Positions 25,051 to 39,936 of a stretch of 64,000 nucleotides of DNA are shown piece after piece (position 1 is the stretch's first letter; every line of letters starts with the position of its first letter). The DNA is taken from contig VZDJ01007747.1 of NCBI GenBank assembly GCA_008694505.1, positions 30,112,574 to 30,176,573 on the forward strand. Reading direction: 5' to 3'. The notes under the pieces were generated by a model. The model ran no database searches. It saw only the letters and a program-made list of their open reading frames with translations, and had not been told where the DNA came from. Source of the stretch: Cyanoderma ruficeps (Eukaryota; Chordata; Aves; Passeriformes; Timaliidae). The position numbers and the translations under genes were made by a program.

Positions 25051-27335
25051 AAAGAATAAGTAAACAAGCAATGACTCAAAGCAGCTCTACAACCATCGGT
25101 TCTCTTCTGTGTATAGTATGGGTACTGGAAGACAGACTATCAGTCAGATAGTTGGAGATTTTACAGCTATGGGACTTGTTCCTGGAAGAAAATTTAAAAG
25201 TAAGCCAGTCATATAACAGTGTTGTCCTTCATAAAGTGAATGACATAACAATGAGCCACTGGCTAAAAAAAACACCGAGACTGAAGAAATAAAATATTCT
25301 CCCACGGCTTCTGGTAATTGCATCATGCAGCTTGAATTTTTTGATATTCCTGAGGAAACTGCCAATGAATTGCCAGCTGGATTGATCTTTCCAATACCAG
25401 ATATATGTGCACAATATCTTGGAGACCTGAAGCTAGTTGTGAGCAAGTTAGCTGCATTTGGGAAGCTCACACAAATTAATCTTGCTAGGAATAACTCTAC
25501 ACAAACTATAATGGAGGGCCAAACTAGTGTTACATCACTGCCTGAACCAGAAAAAGTCTCCGCAATTCAGCATGGCAACAGCATTAGGATGTATATTAAG
25601 TTTGTAAAGTGATATTCCATATTGGCCATCAGTCCTCAGAAGTCCTTTTGATAGTTCTTGGATGTGGAAGGCAATTGTCCTTTATTGCTGAGTGTCTCCA
25701 TAGAGTATTTTTAAGTGGGCTTGTCTGCTCAGGAGTTTGTCACTGTCACTGCATTGTGACACAACACTGAGTGCGCAGAGCAGGGCGTTGATCCACAGCT
25801 TTAAATTTGCACACTCAGTAGAAAACCTGGCAAAAGCCCTTTCATGTAAAACCATGCTCTATTCATTTATATCTTGGCATGTCCTGCTGTTCCATACTTC
25901 TGAATCACTCATCTTTTACGTGAACAAGCTTAAAAACAATAAGCCATCATGCAAAAATATCAAGATAAAAAAGGGAAGAGATATAGATATGAAAAACAGC
26001 ACAAAAATACCAGTAGACGCAGGCACTCTGGTCCCTTGTGAATGTACTCTGTTTGCTGAGACAGCACGCTTTCACTGGTGTTTCAGGGAGAGCTGTCCAG
26101 AAACTTTCCAGAAACTGAGAGTTTCAAGATGTATGCAGAGTTACCTACTGGCAAACATCCTTAATATGATTTTGCCAGGAAAGTATCTGCTGCAACTTAG
26201 AGTTTGACTGCAACTGGTTATAAAGACGCATCTGAATGATATTAGCTAAACTTGTTAACACATTTAAAATAGAAGGCAAAATCTTACACGTTTGAAAGTG
26301 GCACAATTTCCTTATTTATGCCATGAATCTGTAGGATATTTTGCCACACAGTTAAATCTTCAAAATCACATACATAGACTCTTCACTGCACATACTTAGT
26401 TCTGCTTTAAAAATCAGTATGTCTCATTTTTTTACACTAGGTACACTTCAAAATCCCAGCAACTTATCCTCTGGGACATAATTTAAGTGCCCATAACAGG
26501 AAGTCAAATTTGGCTCATTTGAAAATACAGGTCCAGTATCTGTTTGTTTCGCTGTTTCTGAAACTTCTCCCTTCTTAACAGGTAAATCCCTTAGAAACTT
26601 GTCGTATTACTTGGTTTTTATTGCTGAAAGATTATATACATGATGTCTATATTATTCTCCCATTCTAACATGCACAACTTACATATTTCCTAGCACAGTA
26701 ATGTTTTTTCCTTCTTCTGACCTCACCTGCCATCAACAAGATGTGCTGACATCACATCACATGGGGGGGTGTGAAAACATGTCTGAGGTGTTTGAATGCT
26801 TACAGGCACAATATCCATGGAAATCACTAAACAAAGCCAAAAAAATTTGAAAGAAAACTGACATTTGTGAGAATACACGGCTGAATAAATATTGGTGCTA
26901 CAACACGATGGAAAGCCTGAAAAGCTGGTGCAAATACTGGGCACGAGGGAATATACTTGAAGGAGACATTTTACATGCTGGTACTAAGGGACATGCTTTA
27001 AGAAACATCCATAAGACCACAAAAAAAGCAACATTATCAGAAAAACCTGTTTTCAAAACTGAATTATCACCTTTTTTTTCATTTATATGCAGATTTTCTC
27101 ACCAAAACACTAATAATCAAAAAATACTTAATAATTTTTACTGCCTTTTCTTTTCTTTCAAGGTTTGGATTGTGGGAGGGTTTGTTTGTTTGTTTTGGGT
27201 TTAATAGTTTTTATTTATTTTAGCACAATCATAGAATAAATCAGGAAAGAAGTCTACCCAGACCAATTTTATATTGGGGATATATTAACAAAACCAAATT
27301 ATTTCAACATTTGTAATGTGTATGAAGTCCTGCTG

Positions 27336-27369
27336 AGTCCCACTATTTGTTTTCAGTCCCACTATTTGT
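27336..27369. repeat. Short direct duplication
   Basis: The 15-bp word 'agtcccactatttgt' occurs at 27336-27350 and again at 27355-27369, an exact repeat at 19-bp spacing. No function is apparent. Confidence 0.85.
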
Positions 27370-30300
27370 ATTAGCTTGAAATAGTGCAAGTAGTTTTTAC
27401 AGTGCTGAAATTGTATCTTTCATTTTCTTTTTCTTCCAGAAATGCTGTTTCTCAAGTCACTGACTATGACTAATGACATTGACTATGACTTCAGCAAATA
27501 TGCTTGAAAAGCTTCTTCCACCTGTCAGGATTAAGAAATCCCATTATATTAGTGCATTTACATAAAATTCACTTCCCTGTATCAGCAATATAGAACCATC
27601 TACTATTAAATGGCAGCACACTAAGAGAGACAGTAGTTGATATTACTTTTCAAAAGATTTGTGCTACACCATTATCCTGTAAATATTTTTTCCTTTAGCA
27701 AGAAATACTATCTGTTGTACTCCTTTTCATCCTGCAAAATAGTAGTGAGCACTGTTGCTTGCACCTGAAAAAGGAGATGTACAACAGTACTTTAATTTGA
27801 CAAAGTAATTCAAGTATCTATTTGAAATTCAGTAAACACAAGTTATTTTTCAAACAAGTTGAGCTTTACGCATACATATGCACATATATATATACACACA
27901 CATACATAGTTTTCCAAATAGTATTACAGATGTGCAGTGATATCTCAGGACTATGTTATTCTGAAATAGCACAAAACATGTACCTGACCCTGAAGTTAAT
28001 CTAATAGAATAAAATGAAAAAAAAAATCAATACAACTGTTTAACATAGCTTTCTATTTCTTGATTTCAACACATAAAATAATAAAAAAAACAATTTAAAG
28101 GACACAGTAGGCATAATGAGGCAGCACTGACCTTTTTACTATCACAGAGGTTGTTTCCTTAATAAAGAAGTCATATGGATAAATACTGTGTCTCATTCAA
28201 TTTAAGCACTTTAAATCTTCCCTCATATTTTGGCTTGCCACAGAGTAAACTGAACTATGACATAGTGTAGATGAAATCATACATGTTTTCCCCCTTCTGA
28301 CAAAATACTTCAGAATTTTATAATCACACAACAAAAAAATGTGGAGTTTATGGGTAAGCAAGTCTATTTTTAGATCAAGCTCCTTTGATTCTCTCTTAAT
28401 TGCCCTTCAGGCTAAACTGGTAAATAGACCTAGTAATGGTTGTTGTATGAAAGCTTTTGGATGCTGAGTGATCAATATCCCATAGGAGGCAACAGTTAGA
28501 GCTCTGAGGATGTGAATATTTGGCATACAACCACACTGAGCTCTTAGAAACATTTCTGGTTCCTCACATTCCCATGAAATGTAGAAAAAATTGCATTTAT
28601 GTGAAGACTACATCATAATCTATGGCATAGATTGGAGTAGGGGAACGAAGGCAACCTTTTATTTTCTGGCCTTTGAAAAGCAGATTTTGTGAATTACCAC
28701 TATGTAGCAGAATACATATAGCAGCTTATTAAATGTATTTAAAATCTGTCCAATGGTGGTGCTACTATCCACATCACTCTCCTCTCAGGCTGAGCCAAGG
28801 CAAGAAGTTGCAGCAATAGAAAGCTGTTACCTTTTATGTGGACCTTGCCATTGGTTGCAGTTACTTGTTTCCTTGCCAAAGAGTGAGTAACTTTATGTTG
28901 AGTTCCAAGTTCTCTAGCAGACTGTGCTCTACTGATTACCAATTATTTTATACTCTGTTTCGGGTCTGTATTCATGATCTTAGCCTCAGTTTTGTTTTTG
29001 TTTGTCTTTCACATTTTTTTAAAACACAGCCTTTGGCAGTAGCAGGAGAATGACAGGGGAACTTTTGTTGAGCTTCCAAATTCTAGCATGGAGCCTGCTC
29101 CAGCTCTGTAGGAGCAGCCCAATCCAGTTAATGAAAAGATGATGGGGGCTGAAGCGTTCTCAAAGCAGACAGAATCTTTGGCAGATTACACAACTAAACA
29201 TTATCAACTTCTCCACCGAGCTTACGTAACGTGTATTTCTTCTCCAAGGCTTACACTGGGTCCAAATTTATGGAAGGATAGGGGAAGAGAGGTAAGCTGA
29301 CAAGCATGTGTCATTGGTGTCCCAATTGTGATTCACTTCTCAGTCAGTGTCTAGAGCACTAAAGCTATCTTTTTTCCTTTCTGCAGAAATCTCATGATTT
29401 AGACACATCTGATCCATACCACCCATATAATTTTGAGACTGAAAAGAAAAAGGCAGCCAGACTTTTGGCCTCAAACAATGAAGAATAGATGCAATGGTTA
29501 TTAGATGTCTTAAATGAATTGTATGCAAGGTTTCAGTTCCTGTTTAGCCTGAGACAGGTTAGAATATGGATTTCTCAATAACCAGATGAGTGTCTTAAGC
29601 AGCACATATTGGTTATCTTGTGCTGAACCCAAAAATTCCTCTTTTTTTTTCCTTTTTTTTGGCACCCTGGGTATCTTTTTGATAAAAAATGTATCATAAT
29701 ACTGCATTCTGACAAAATATCTTGGTTCTAAATCTCAGTTTTCAACAGTAAGGAAAAAAATTAAAAGTCATAGTAATTTCTTTTTGGACCTCATCTTTTC
29801 ATGCTTAATGTTTTCCTCCTTTTAAACATCTCAGTCTGGAATTCTCCTGAGTACAGTGGAAAAAATGCAAATTCTATCACACTTCCACAAGCAGAATACC
29901 CAGAGGTTTCCATTTTGGACTCTGTATGGACACAGACTCTACAGACAAAATGAGCAAAAGCTTTCCATTAGTCATTGACAGTTGGATCAAGTCTTAGCTT
30001 TCACCAAAACAAAATATTTAATGAACAGGAATAAAATGAGGAGAAAATAGCCTAGGAATGTTATCAAAATTTTTTGTCCATCAATTTTTTTTTCATATGA
30101 CTGTAACTGATACTTTTAAAGCTACTTTTGCAGTCTTCTTTCAACATGGCTGAACTTCCACTATGTCATGGGATGTTAATAGGCATTGCAAGAAGGATTT
30201 GGATTTTTTATTTCACTCTCCTTCTCCTATTCAAGATTAGCCAAGTGCTCATGGTATATATAAGATTTTTAAGGGTTTCCTAAAGGCTGCAGGTTTGGGA

Positions 30301-33300
30301 TTTTTCATGCAGTTACAGAACACAGCCCTGGACTGACGCCCAGAACACATCCAAGATATGAATCTTTCATCATGTTTTGTGTCATGTGCTATTGGTTATA
30401 GAGCTTGCAATTGTTGTCCAGCTGGATTAGTACCTTAACCATACCTTTGCTATTTAAGGAGAAGGTTTAAAATGAACAATATCTTTGTTCTCCTACAATA
30501 GTTCAGTGACAATGTCAGCATAACTGAGCAAGCTGGGAACACTTTCTTAAGAGAAGATCTTGTGATTTTTATAACTTCTGTTTATCACTATACCTGTTTA
30601 TTACCCTGGAATACTTTATAGCCATTAATTTCTCGAGGCACTGGTTTGTTCTCTATTTAAATATATGGTGATACTAATTCAAAACTTTTCCAGTTTTTTC
30701 CCCTTGAATGTGCTGAGTTTTCAAATGAAAGGTGTTCACAGATGAAACAATGGAAGGAGAACACAATATATAGGGAAAAACACTGCCAAAAGATAAAAAA
30801 TCCTTAGTGAAAAAAAAGTATGTTCATACCAATTGTTTCCTGCCACAATACTGGAAGCATTTAGTGCAAAAAGCTTATAATGCTGTTATGCACAGATCTT
30901 TCTCTATCCCTGGAAAGACATTACACAGGAGAAAAGAGCCCCTAATGAAAAGAGAAATGATTTCTCAAAAGCCACACAAAAGATGGAATATCAGGATTAG
31001 GAAAAGATTTAGATCTTTCATCTGGCACATGTTCTTTCCAGAGGACAATACCTATCTGTACCTTCTCACATCTACTGCAGAATTATCTGGCACCAAGCAC
31101 ATTTCTGAGAAGCTAAGGAAACATGCAGATAGATGTTTGCTTTACAATACATAACTATAAGAATGGAAAGCTATAAGTTTTTTGTTAGCTTTAATTGTCT
31201 TTCATATTGAAGTATACACTGACAGCAAATACACAGTTCTGCTTTGCTCTGGCAAGCATGTCGGTTGGAATGCACAACAGAATTTGGAACTTCATATATT
31301 CCTTCAAAAACTGACATTAACAGAGCTTTGTAACTGAAATGTTAAAATGTCAGAAACAAGACCCGAAACCCAAAATTACGTATCTCAGCTCTGCCCTTCT
31401 CTGCAGTAACCTGCTGAGTGGATGCTGAAATAGATCTTTTCATCCATAATTTTGCAATAGCAGGTTTCCTGTACTAAATTTACTTTGTATCTTAAAAGCT
31501 TAAAAGTTGCATGATTGCTTATTAAAGCCAATACTGTAGAATGTCAGCTTCTATGGAGAAGGAAGTATTAACGGCATGTGTTCAGTACACAAGCAACTAA
31601 AATACAAGAACTGTGATGACATTAGAGATTACCTTTTTATCATTCAAATTTTTCCTGTGAATCTGTAAGGGAATGAGGTGATTTTATAAAAGACATAATT
31701 ATAACTGCTTTTTAAGAGCGTTGTGTTCACAATCTACTAAGAGGATGGATAAGTATTCGACTATAGGACTAGAATTTTAACAGAAATGACAAACCTATCT
31801 GAAAACAATAGCTTTTCCATTGGACAGCATCAAAAAACTGCTATGCTTTTCCATTGCAGCTTATCTCTGTTGCTGCCCACCTACAGCACTTTAAAATCTA
31901 TCCTCTTAACAATTATTAAAGCTTGAATAATATGTTTGCATAGTTATTCGTCACTAAGATAAATTAAGGAAATTTTTGTTTAAAGCTGGAAAAAGCAAAA
32001 AAAATTGTTTGGTAATTTGACCATAATTCAGGGAATTCTGTGGAGCAACGCCATTATCCCACTCACAGCATTTGATACTTGTAACCTCCCATGAGTTCAC
32101 TCATTCTGCTAAGGCACTTCTGCAGGCACTGTGTCTCTCTATGATTCCTTGACCATGGTGCAGTCTCTCCTGGGTGCTTGTCTCCCATGTGATGTCACTG
32201 CATCATTTAGTGAGATAAATGCTTATATGTACTTATTCTGAGACAGAAACCACATCAAGAGGGGAGGAAATCAGTTTTCCAAACATTGGCAATTTTATAA
32301 TTTCATTTGCTTCTTAAAGCTCTGGTTTTTTCCACACAAGGCCCATACCATTAATAAAGAAAGACAGTTTTAATCTGTATAAGTCTATCAAATAGAGATT
32401 GGTTTAAAAAAGCACTGAAAAGAACATATCTATACTAAGTGTTCTCTGGGATAAATTTCAATGTCTTCAGGTATGAGTCTTGCTTAAATCTCTGCAAGAA
32501 AAAAATCCACAACCCTTCATGTAAGGAAAAGCAAACTGTCACATGACTTAAGATCACAAAACTAGATGATATTCTTTTTCCCCTCAAACTTAATAAGAGA
32601 ACTAGGATAAAACTGACTTTTGGTCAATGATCACATCTGAGAAATTTCAGCTGTGAAGGTGAAAGCTTGACAAAGTCATAAATAGCTGAAAAGGACAGAA
32701 AGGAAACATTTAAAGACCCTATAAATGTCACTATGCTCTCCACCTGGAATACCATTGCTAGTACTTTTACAATGCAGTACACACAGCAGACTAAGGTGAT
32801 CAATGGAACAACAATATGTCTTAAAATGTGTCTTAAAAAAGAGGAAAAGTATCATGAAGATTAGAGATGAGTTCATGGATCATCCAGAAGGCCACCTACA
32901 AAAGAGTAAGACAAAGAAGAAAAGAAAGTCGGTTTTAGCCAGCTTCAGTTTCTTGCTGGGCTGACCTTTGAACCACTAAGTCATCAGTTTCCAAACACCC
33001 AGTTTTACTGGCCAATTACTCAGCAGAACATGACATGATCAATGATCTGAAAGTTTTCAGCTGGTTGTATTGATCAAATATATAAACAAAACACAACTGT
33101 CAGCTGCTTTGAGTTTACTGCTGATGAAGTGATGTTTAAAACAATTAATGAATTAATGCTCAAACACAGATGAATAAAACCTGAGCTGATATAAAAGAGC
33201 AAAAATGTTTACTACTCAATTAATTTGCTTTATAATTGATTTTTTAATTGTTTGACTAGCAAAACAGAAGTGTGAGCTATAATTACCAGCTACCTATAAT

Positions 33301-36300
33301 AGCTCTTTCTTTTTTTTAGGATTTCTGTTCATTATTTCTAACGTGAAGGAAGCAGAATTGCTGGTGCTGCCAAACCCTTTTCAAATTATTGGTGCTAAAA
33401 AAATAAATATCAGAAAATGCAAATTATTACAAAATGTGAAGGTTGATTACTTTTTGTAAAAAACAGGCAGATGAGCAAATGCTATGAAATGCTGAGGCAG
33501 GGCTGGGGCACACAAAGGAGTTATGGTAAACTAATGAGCTTCCAGGTGTCGGCTGAGCTTGGGTAGCTAGTAATGTTTGCACTCTTAGCCTGGAGCAAAC
33601 CTGAAACAAAAGGTGTTGGATAAATCTTCAGAGAAAGCACCCTCTGTTAGCAGGACCAGCCCCAAACAAGAGGCAAAGTTTGCAAAGGCACACCACTTTA
33701 TGAAGAACAACTTACTTCACTCCTCCTTGACCTACTCTGAAAATAGGAACAATTTCAACTTTTAAAGACAGTAATTTAATTTCCTTCTGACAGCAACAGA
33801 ATGATCCAGGACTCAGTACTATCTTGCCTTTTCAGAAGAAGTGTCTACAAAACAGGGGTTGCTTTCAAAAAGAGACTTGGAGTCAAATTCATTATTGGTC
33901 TTCTGGAAAATGTAATTTATGTCTTGCTTAGCCAGGTAAGGTGGGAGGCAATCTAGCTGTTAGAAAATAAGGAGCTAAGTTAAAGAAAATGGAAGGCAAA
34001 AGAATTAAGCATGAAAAGAATACTATTTAAGGAAAGAGTGAAAACTGAGAGATTAATTTACTGTTAGTTCCATTTTATCTCTTGTAAGTACATTTTTTAA
34101 TTCTTTAAATCGAAGTTCTTCTGCTCTATGTGTATTGCCATTATTTCCCTGGAATTGAAAATGTCTTTTTTGTTCAGCAAGTGCTTGTTAGAAATCTTGT
34201 GCTATTAGAAGATGGTGCCAATGTTAACTATTACACAAAGGATTAAATCTTAACTAAGTAGTATTAAAAAGTGACTCTATAAACCTTTAGGTTATTGGTA
34301 CTTAAAGATTTTTCAAAGAAAAGACCAATATGAGTTAAGGTTATGCAAAATCCACTTAATCAGCATGGCTAATTTTAGCTTTGACTAAAGCTGCTGGCAA
34401 CTATGTGTATTTTGCTTTGGGGCTTTACTTTTGAAGAGAGTGATGAATACATTTTTGAGGTAAATTTATCTTAACTGGAAGTCTACCTAATGCTCTTTAA
34501 TTGCAGAAAAAGTGGTTTTAATAGCATTTGCATTTAGGAGAGGAAGAAGATCTTCAGCTGTGCATCTTTAAGACCCTAAAATAAGCATTTTATTTTCACA
34601 TTTATATAATATACTGCTTGACTATAAACCAGGTGAATTTTATAAGCAATACAGTCATCAACATGGGCATTGTTTATGAAGACATAATTGTTCTCCTGAT
34701 CGTACATACTCTATTCAGAAAAGAACCTAGGAAAACTGGAGCATACTCTGAAGATACAAATACAATGACTTGCCAAATTATCTAGAGCACAAATGCTGAG
34801 AATGAGGGTCTTTCGTTGACAAATGCTACCTAAGCAAGACAGATGCACAGTGTCAGCTCAAGTAGCCCAGGCATTTTAAACAAGAAATATAAACTTGCTA
34901 ATACTTACAGCACTTTTACCTGGCTCCAAAATCACAAAGGATTAGATCATTCAACGTTAAGTGGATTAAATGTGGTTATGTTCTTAGCTTAAACCAAACT
35001 ATATGAATACAAACTCTATGCTTCCTGTCCTGTGAGAGTCAGATAAAATCTGACTGCATCTTAAACTGGTGGGGTAAGGTGTTGGGAAATCAAGGGCTGC
35101 ACATCAACTTCACAAGGCTGTCAAAAATCTTCTGGGAGGAGCTACCCTATATATTACAAAAATGATTAATAATTCCATAGTGGATGATAAAGGACTTTTT
35201 TTAGTGGAAAAAGTGGTTAAACCTAGTAAAATTATACTATTGACTTACAATTATGTGAAATTTGGGTACGTGTACCTATGTTAGCACACTGCAATTATTC
35301 ACACAAAGTAATGTTATGTTAAAAAATATGGCAAGATCCTGGCATACTAGTATAGAATAATTTAGTATAAATTGAAATCTCTTTAGGTACTTCCAATAAT
35401 ACTTTTTTTTCAGTGTCATGAATGAATGAATTAATTGAAATCCATACAGCTTTTCTTTCCTACATCTGCTTTCATGGCCTGAGAAGGTCACCCCACCTTC
35501 CCTTTCTCTTAGCATTTTCATGGTATTTTTTCTGTGGAACCTGTTTATCAGCTAGGATCATAGGGTAATATATACTGAAATAGATTCAGTGCACCCAAAT
35601 ATGTGAGTATTTGTTGTGTGGCAATAATCAGCATTTTCAGAAGAAAGCACACAAACTCCCAGTGAGCAAATGAACTTTCTCTCAGCCTATGCTAAGGGCT
35701 GGAGAAGGCTGAAATTAAGTCAGTTCACTCTATTTAAAATTAGGCAAAGTGAGTAACTGAACAAAAGGCACTTTGGGGAAACACAGAATCTCAGCCTCTC
35801 AGGAGTGATGCTTTTCTTTCCAGTACAAAATTTTTTCTGTTATGAAGGTTGTGATTAGCTCTGTGTCCTTACAGAGGCTGAATTTCAGCTAACTAGTTGA
35901 TGTGTTGATAGCACTGTTATTTTGATAGCAATTGTGCAATTGACTAAAGACTCACATAAATATTTGGGTGGCAAGCTTGTGGTGATCTTGGAGCTGCCAT
36001 GGCCACATCACTATACACAGCTAGGTTGTCTCTCCTACAGGCAGTATCTGCAAGGGCTAGTGTTATAGGGGGTTTTAGTGTTATAGGGTTTTTTGCGTGT
36101 CTTGGATATATGTCCCACAAGAAGCCATATGTCCCCCCCATGGCCATGTTAGAAAAGCTGTCTTCCAGATTACAAATGGCAATTAGATTGACTAGGCTCA
36201 AGGAAACTGAGATAATACATACTGTACTATTTCCCTTGGTTAAATTTCATCCAGTAATGCAATTCTGCCTTTTTAAAATCTTCTTGCTCCCACCATCTAG

Positions 36301-38843
36301 TCTTACTCAGATATTGTCTTTGATTCTTGGTTTAGATTATTGCATGGTAGACCACTCCATGGGACTCTTTGCTACACCTCAGAAGAAGCTGTACCTCTTT
36401 GACTGGAATAAAATTGTTGGTAGAGATTTGTAGGAGGTATTTCTTTGCAAATGAATTATGCTAATAGTTCAGCCAAGAATTGTCAAAGTATTAACTTTTC
36501 TGTTTTTCATTGTAGACTAGCAATTGGCGAACAGTAATTATGAGCAATAAGAATCTGAGCCTGAAATTTCCTATACAGCTGTAATGAAATTTCTTCACCT
36601 TCAGAGAATCACACAGCCTCCGTTTCCTTATAAGTTGGGGGGCTTTTTGGTGATTTTTTTTTTTCTGAAGGCATTCAGAAAGGACATCTGTATCTTAATA
36701 TCTTAACATCTTTTACCTTGTTTTGCATTCTTACTAAGATTTATGTGACCAAATGCATTTCTGTGGGTTAGATCTGAAAAACACTTTAAAACTTTGAGAA
36801 CTACTTATCTCTATCTGTTTCTACATAGATATTTATATTAAAGCTTCCCAATTAAAAAAGGAAAAAAATACCCTTCCATATCTTCTAGGAAACATTACTA
36901 AAAATGTGTTTTAAGCTCTGATTCGACCTCCCTATATCACAGGCTGTTAGGGGTTTTTTTAAGTGAAAGTATTGTTACTTATGAATAAATTTGTTTAAGT
37001 ATGCTATAAAAAATGGTTTTAGTTTTAGAGTAGAAGTATCTAGATCTATTATAACTCACAACAAAGAATTGTAAACTTTAGAGGCTATGTAAATCTCCAT
37101 ACTCTTCACAGTGCTGCTTTCAAAATACCAGTGTCTGAAAAAAGGCTGACAATTACCTGGAATGTAAAAACCAGGACATTAGATAGGGTGTACTATTCCC
37201 AGCAACTTTTGAAAACATGCCTGACACATTACTTCCTCTGAAAGAAGAGATAGTGGTGTGTGGGCTTCTTAAAATACCCTTACGGCCTGCTGAGAGCAAC
37301 TTAAAAGATCTCATGTTTTCTGTTTTCACATTGCATCAGCTTGCAACCATGTGGGCGTCCAACAGCAGCAACTCCACACTCACTGTTGTTTACTGTCTAT
37401 TCCACCCCTCATAAGTAAAATTTCCGCTCTGTATATTGCATGTACCCTTCCTTTATTTTCTTCTCAGCAAGCAGTACTTGCAATCTAATATGTATTTGTA
37501 TGCTATTAAAGGTTGCTGCCATTCTTCTCTATGAAGTGAACATCTCTAAGAAGAAATTGAGTTATAAGGGGAAAAAACCCCTAAATCCATCCATTTTAAT
37601 GATGTATTTTAAACTCTGAAATTTATCCTAAGACAATATTGTGACTGTACTACTACACATATTTGACGTAGTATTCATTATGAGGGAAAACAAAATTACT
37701 TTCATCTTGGTATCTTTACATGTGAAAAAACCCAGTGAAGTAATTTTCTACTATTTAAAATACAAGCTCATAACATTTTAACCCCAATCTGTCTAATGAT
37801 ATTGTATCCTTGCCCTTTTAAAAATTAACTAGTCAAGTCGTGTGGTGCTTGACTGAAATGAGAAGGCTCACTGCTTATGAGTGCAAAGCCATTCCTGGGG
37901 AAGTCAGAAGCAATTTTGCATTTATTTCAACTTTAATGCAATCTGGATTACACTAAGGGTGTAGAAATGACTGTGGCAAAAGTTTTACTGACTAGGATTT
38001 TATTTGTGGCATATATATATATATTCATTATACTTTAAAATAAACACTACTGAAATCTATGAGCAGACAAAATCAACTCATTAACAATTAATAGTATTTG
38101 CTTTTTCTTGTATAAAACACTTTGTTCATTGCATCTGCAGGTTCTCTATGCTCTGCATTTCAGTCTTTTTTTTTAAATATACAATCGATGTCTCCTTTCA
38201 CCATTATATTTTTATTCTAACACTAAAATACATTTGTTGTGTTTTATTGTCGGATTTGATTAGCTCACCTGCTGTTCAGGTGTGTGCTACCCTTCTTAAC
38301 TTGGAAAGGTTGTCTAATAAGAATCTGCAAAACTTGATTATCATCCTTTAAAACTTCTAAAATGTTCCTTTCCCCCAATTGCAATGAAGTCTTGACAATG
38401 ATGAGACAGCTGATGTTCCTGCTACAATTGCTGTCTGTGTCTTACAAAGTGCCTCCCACTGATATCTTGGGATGTCATATCTCTACCACCTACTGCCTCT
38501 TAGCACACCAGCTTTTGGGACAAGAACAAGGTTCTGCATTCTTAAAAGCCAAAATATTCTTAGTCGTCAAAAAATATATCTGTGGCCACACCTGGCAATA
38601 GCATGACTATTTGCTGTGGTAAAAACAACTAAATAATCATACAAATCCTTATTAGCTTTTATAAAGAAAACAGAGCAAAAAATCCCAAAGACATGTAGTG
38701 CCCGTTGACATCTTTTTTCACTCAGTCAAAACAAAAAGGCATAAACACTGCATGAATCCTGTGATTTTAGATGAATGGACAGAAATACCAGTCAACAGAA
38801 GCAACGTCAATAAACAAATTTGAGATAATCCTGCAGCAACCAA

Positions 38844-38892
38844 AGCTCTATTTAGATATGCTTTGGAATATGTAATATATCTAAATAAAGCT
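38844..38892. repeat. Short inverted repeat (16-bp arms)
   Basis: The arm 'agctctatttagatat' at 38844-38859 is complementary, with one mismatch, to 'atatctaaataaagct' at 38877-38892. The loop is 17 bp. It could be a chance AT-rich palindrome, a relic of a small transposon, or a weak hairpin. The arms are short for a microRNA precursor. Confidence 0.6.
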
Positions 38893-39284
38893 ACTCAGCT
38901 GTGTAGCAGAAAACTGATGCTGATGTAAGCTATTCTGGTGCTGGCATAGAACCAAAATGGCTGTCATTTTTGCTGGTCTGCTCAGTTTCTTTATTTAGGT
39001 GTTTCTAACATGAGGTGCTGTTTTATGGGGAATTTTTGACTTATGAAAAAAAAAAATCTCTTCATGTCTAAATTGAGCTGTGTAAGATATTTGATTGTGC
39101 AAACTGTTTTTGATCTACTCCCAGCTATCAGCTCAACTGGAAAAGTTTTCCAGAGTTTGATTTATTTACCTGTGAGTTCTTTTTGTGCTGGTTCTATTTA
39201 ATCCAACTAAACTTCTTTTTGAGAATGTCATGTGCAACCAGGATCAGTGTTTTACTAATATTAAGAAATTCTGTCTACTGCTTT

Positions 39285-39560
39285 TGCTTTGTGCCTTCAT
39301 TATTTCATCGAAGAAACCAATTAGTTTGGTTTCACTTGATTTATGCCTTTTACAAACGTGTTACCGATTTATCACTGCATTTTCTTCAACCTGTTTACAT
39401 ACAGATTGCTCTTGCTTTACTAATTGTTCTAGTTATTTGTCAGATATTGAAGTTAAATTTAGTGGCCTATAATTCTTCTTCATTTTTTCTCAAACCTCAG
39501 TTATTCTCTTCTTTCAAATTGCAATATAATTTTAGCCTCCTCTTGGTTTCCAGAGGCAAA
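39285..39560 (-). mobile_element. Ancient CR1/L3-type LINE, reverse transcriptase fragment
   Basis: Translating the minus strand gives broken matches to the LINE reverse transcriptase: NYRPLNLTSISDK, LEQLVKQ, VCKQVEENAVINR and ETKLIGFFDEI. These follow the order of 'NYRPVSLTSIPGK..LEQII..HLEDN..I..SQHGF...TNLISFFD'. In-frame stops interrupt it, for example after SISDK. On the plus strand the diagnostic piece is 'ttgaagttaaatttagtgg' followed by 'cctataattc'. The copy is inactive. Confidence 0.75.
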
Positions 39561-39936
39561 CATAGATGGATATTAAACTGAGCAGTAAGCCTATAGCACA
39601 ACTAATAAAATCTAGTTTGATTAACCAATGACTTAATGGGCAAGGGAGAAAATTCTACTTCAGACTAGCAAGGTGCCTTCCACCCTTGACAAGACCATAT
39701 CCTCTCTTGACTCCTGTACTTCTTGTTTTCTGTGTATATTTCTTCAGGGTGTGAGGGTCAGCAAAGTAAAATGTAGCCAGTTGTTTGTTTAGTATTTTCA
39801 GATAAGAATCAGCTGAGATTAAAGTTGACTGCTTCAGCCAAACTTGAGCTAGGACTACAAAATCAGTGCTAAGGCTGTATAGCAAGAAATAGATGACAAG
39901 AGCCAAAAGTTATGTAAATCTCTGGCTTTATGTGAA

